DNA of 38,435 nucleotides, from assembly GCA_015056105.1 (NCBI GenBank), contig SVGX01000011.1:1-38435 (forward strand), written 5' to 3'. This stretch comes from Clostridiales bacterium (lineage in GTDB: Bacteria; Bacillota; Clostridia; Christensenellales; CAG-138). The position numbers and the translations under genes are program-made. The notes under the pieces are model-generated. The model worked only from the letters and a program-made list of their open reading frames with translations. It had not been told where the DNA came from and ran no database searches. Below are positions 37,878 to 38,435 of the stretch, piece after piece. Every line of letters starts with the position of its first letter. The stretch's first letter is position 1.

Positions 37878-38177
37878 ATGTACAAAACAAAGCTGAAAAA
37901 CGATGAAGCCGACCGCCTGTTCGATGCCATTCTCGCCCTTGAAAGCAAGGATGAATGTTACTGTTTTTTTGAGGATCTTTGCACGGTAACGGAGCTTCGT
38001 GCCCTCTCCCAGCGGCTTGAGGTGGCAAAGCTTCTTCGCAGCGGCGAGACCTATACCGCAATTGCGGAAAAAACCGGCGCTTCCACCGCCACCATTTCCC
38101 GTGTGAACCGCTCCCTTTCCTACGGTGCGGACGGTTATAAGACCGTGCTCGACAAAATGGCAAAGCAGGAAGGCTGA
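37878..38177 (+). CDS. TrpR-like protein, YerC/YecD family
   Basis: ECYCFFEDLCTVTELRALSQRLEVAKLLRSGETYTAIAEKTGASTATISRVNRSLSYGADGYKTVL: TrpR superfamily helix-turn-helix. Confidence 0.93.
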   Translation: MYKTKLKNDEADRLFDAILALESKDECYCFFEDLCTVTELRALSQRLEVAKLLRSGETYTAIAEKTGASTATISRVNRSLSYGADGYKTVLDKMAKQEG

Positions 38178-38232
38178 AAAACAGAATAAAAAAATAAGCA
38201 GAGCAAAATGGTCGTATTGATAAAACAGTTGG

Positions 38233-38261
38233 CAGGCACAGCAGAAGAATCGCTGTGCCTG
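38233..38261 (+). terminator. Hairpin terminator after the TrpR-like gene
   Basis: CAGGCACAGC-agaagaatc-GCTGTGCCTG followed by TTCTTGT. Confidence 0.65.
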
Positions 38262-38340
38262 TTCTTGTAAAAAATAATACCCACATGGCAGAATAAACCA
38301 AACAAACCGATAAACTTGAAGTTGTAGAAGGGAATAATTC

Positions 38341-38435
38341 ATGCGATTTTTTCACGCTATCGATGTGGATCGTCTATTGAAAATAAAAGGAAAACGAGGT
38401 TACGGCATCTCCCTTGCCGTTGTCAAAGGCGACGA
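38341..38435 (+). CDS. Start of an unidentified CDS running off the window
   Basis: ATG preceded by GAAGGGAATAATTC; MRFFHAIDVDRLLKIKGKRGYGISLAVVKGD..., no stop before the edge. Confidence 0.45.
   Translation, partial: MRFFHAIDVDRLLKIKGKRGYGISLAVVKGD

Overview
Window from a GC-rich Firmicutes/Clostridia-like chromosome (lineage inferred from gene content only). All functional names come from reading motifs in the translations; no database search was run. Left part, minus strand: 3'-truncated rpoC, rpoB, a PIN/TRAM membrane protein (YacL-like), a CarD-like regulator and RarA. Next come a MATE transporter, a secreted protein that looks like a vWA fold with a lost MIDAS, an orphan nucleotidyltransferase, TauE/SafE, GpsA and PlsY. 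A MocR/PdxR-like regulator is divergent from an ECF S component across a perfect 12-bp inverted repeat. The most interesting stretch is ~18.0-30.6 kb. Two 'small lipoprotein - MBOAT O-acyltransferase - DHHW/AlgJ-like protein' modules flank a serine hydrolase, a CobW-type GTPase with seven 48-bp His/Cys-rich repeats, a second GTPase fused to a TIGR03943/YcgQ-like C-terminus, an L,D-transpeptidase lipoprotein and an SH3-VanX-like D-Ala-D-Ala dipeptidase lipoprotein. This could be a cell-envelope modification and metal-handling locus. The right end has GNAT, a small P-loop protein, endonuclease IV, class III FBPase, VanZ-like, a polar amino-acid ABC transporter and a TrpR-like YerC/YecD gene. The TrpR-like and ABC promoters share a similar palindromic element. 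The very long antisense ORFs in the supplied track are judged artefacts.
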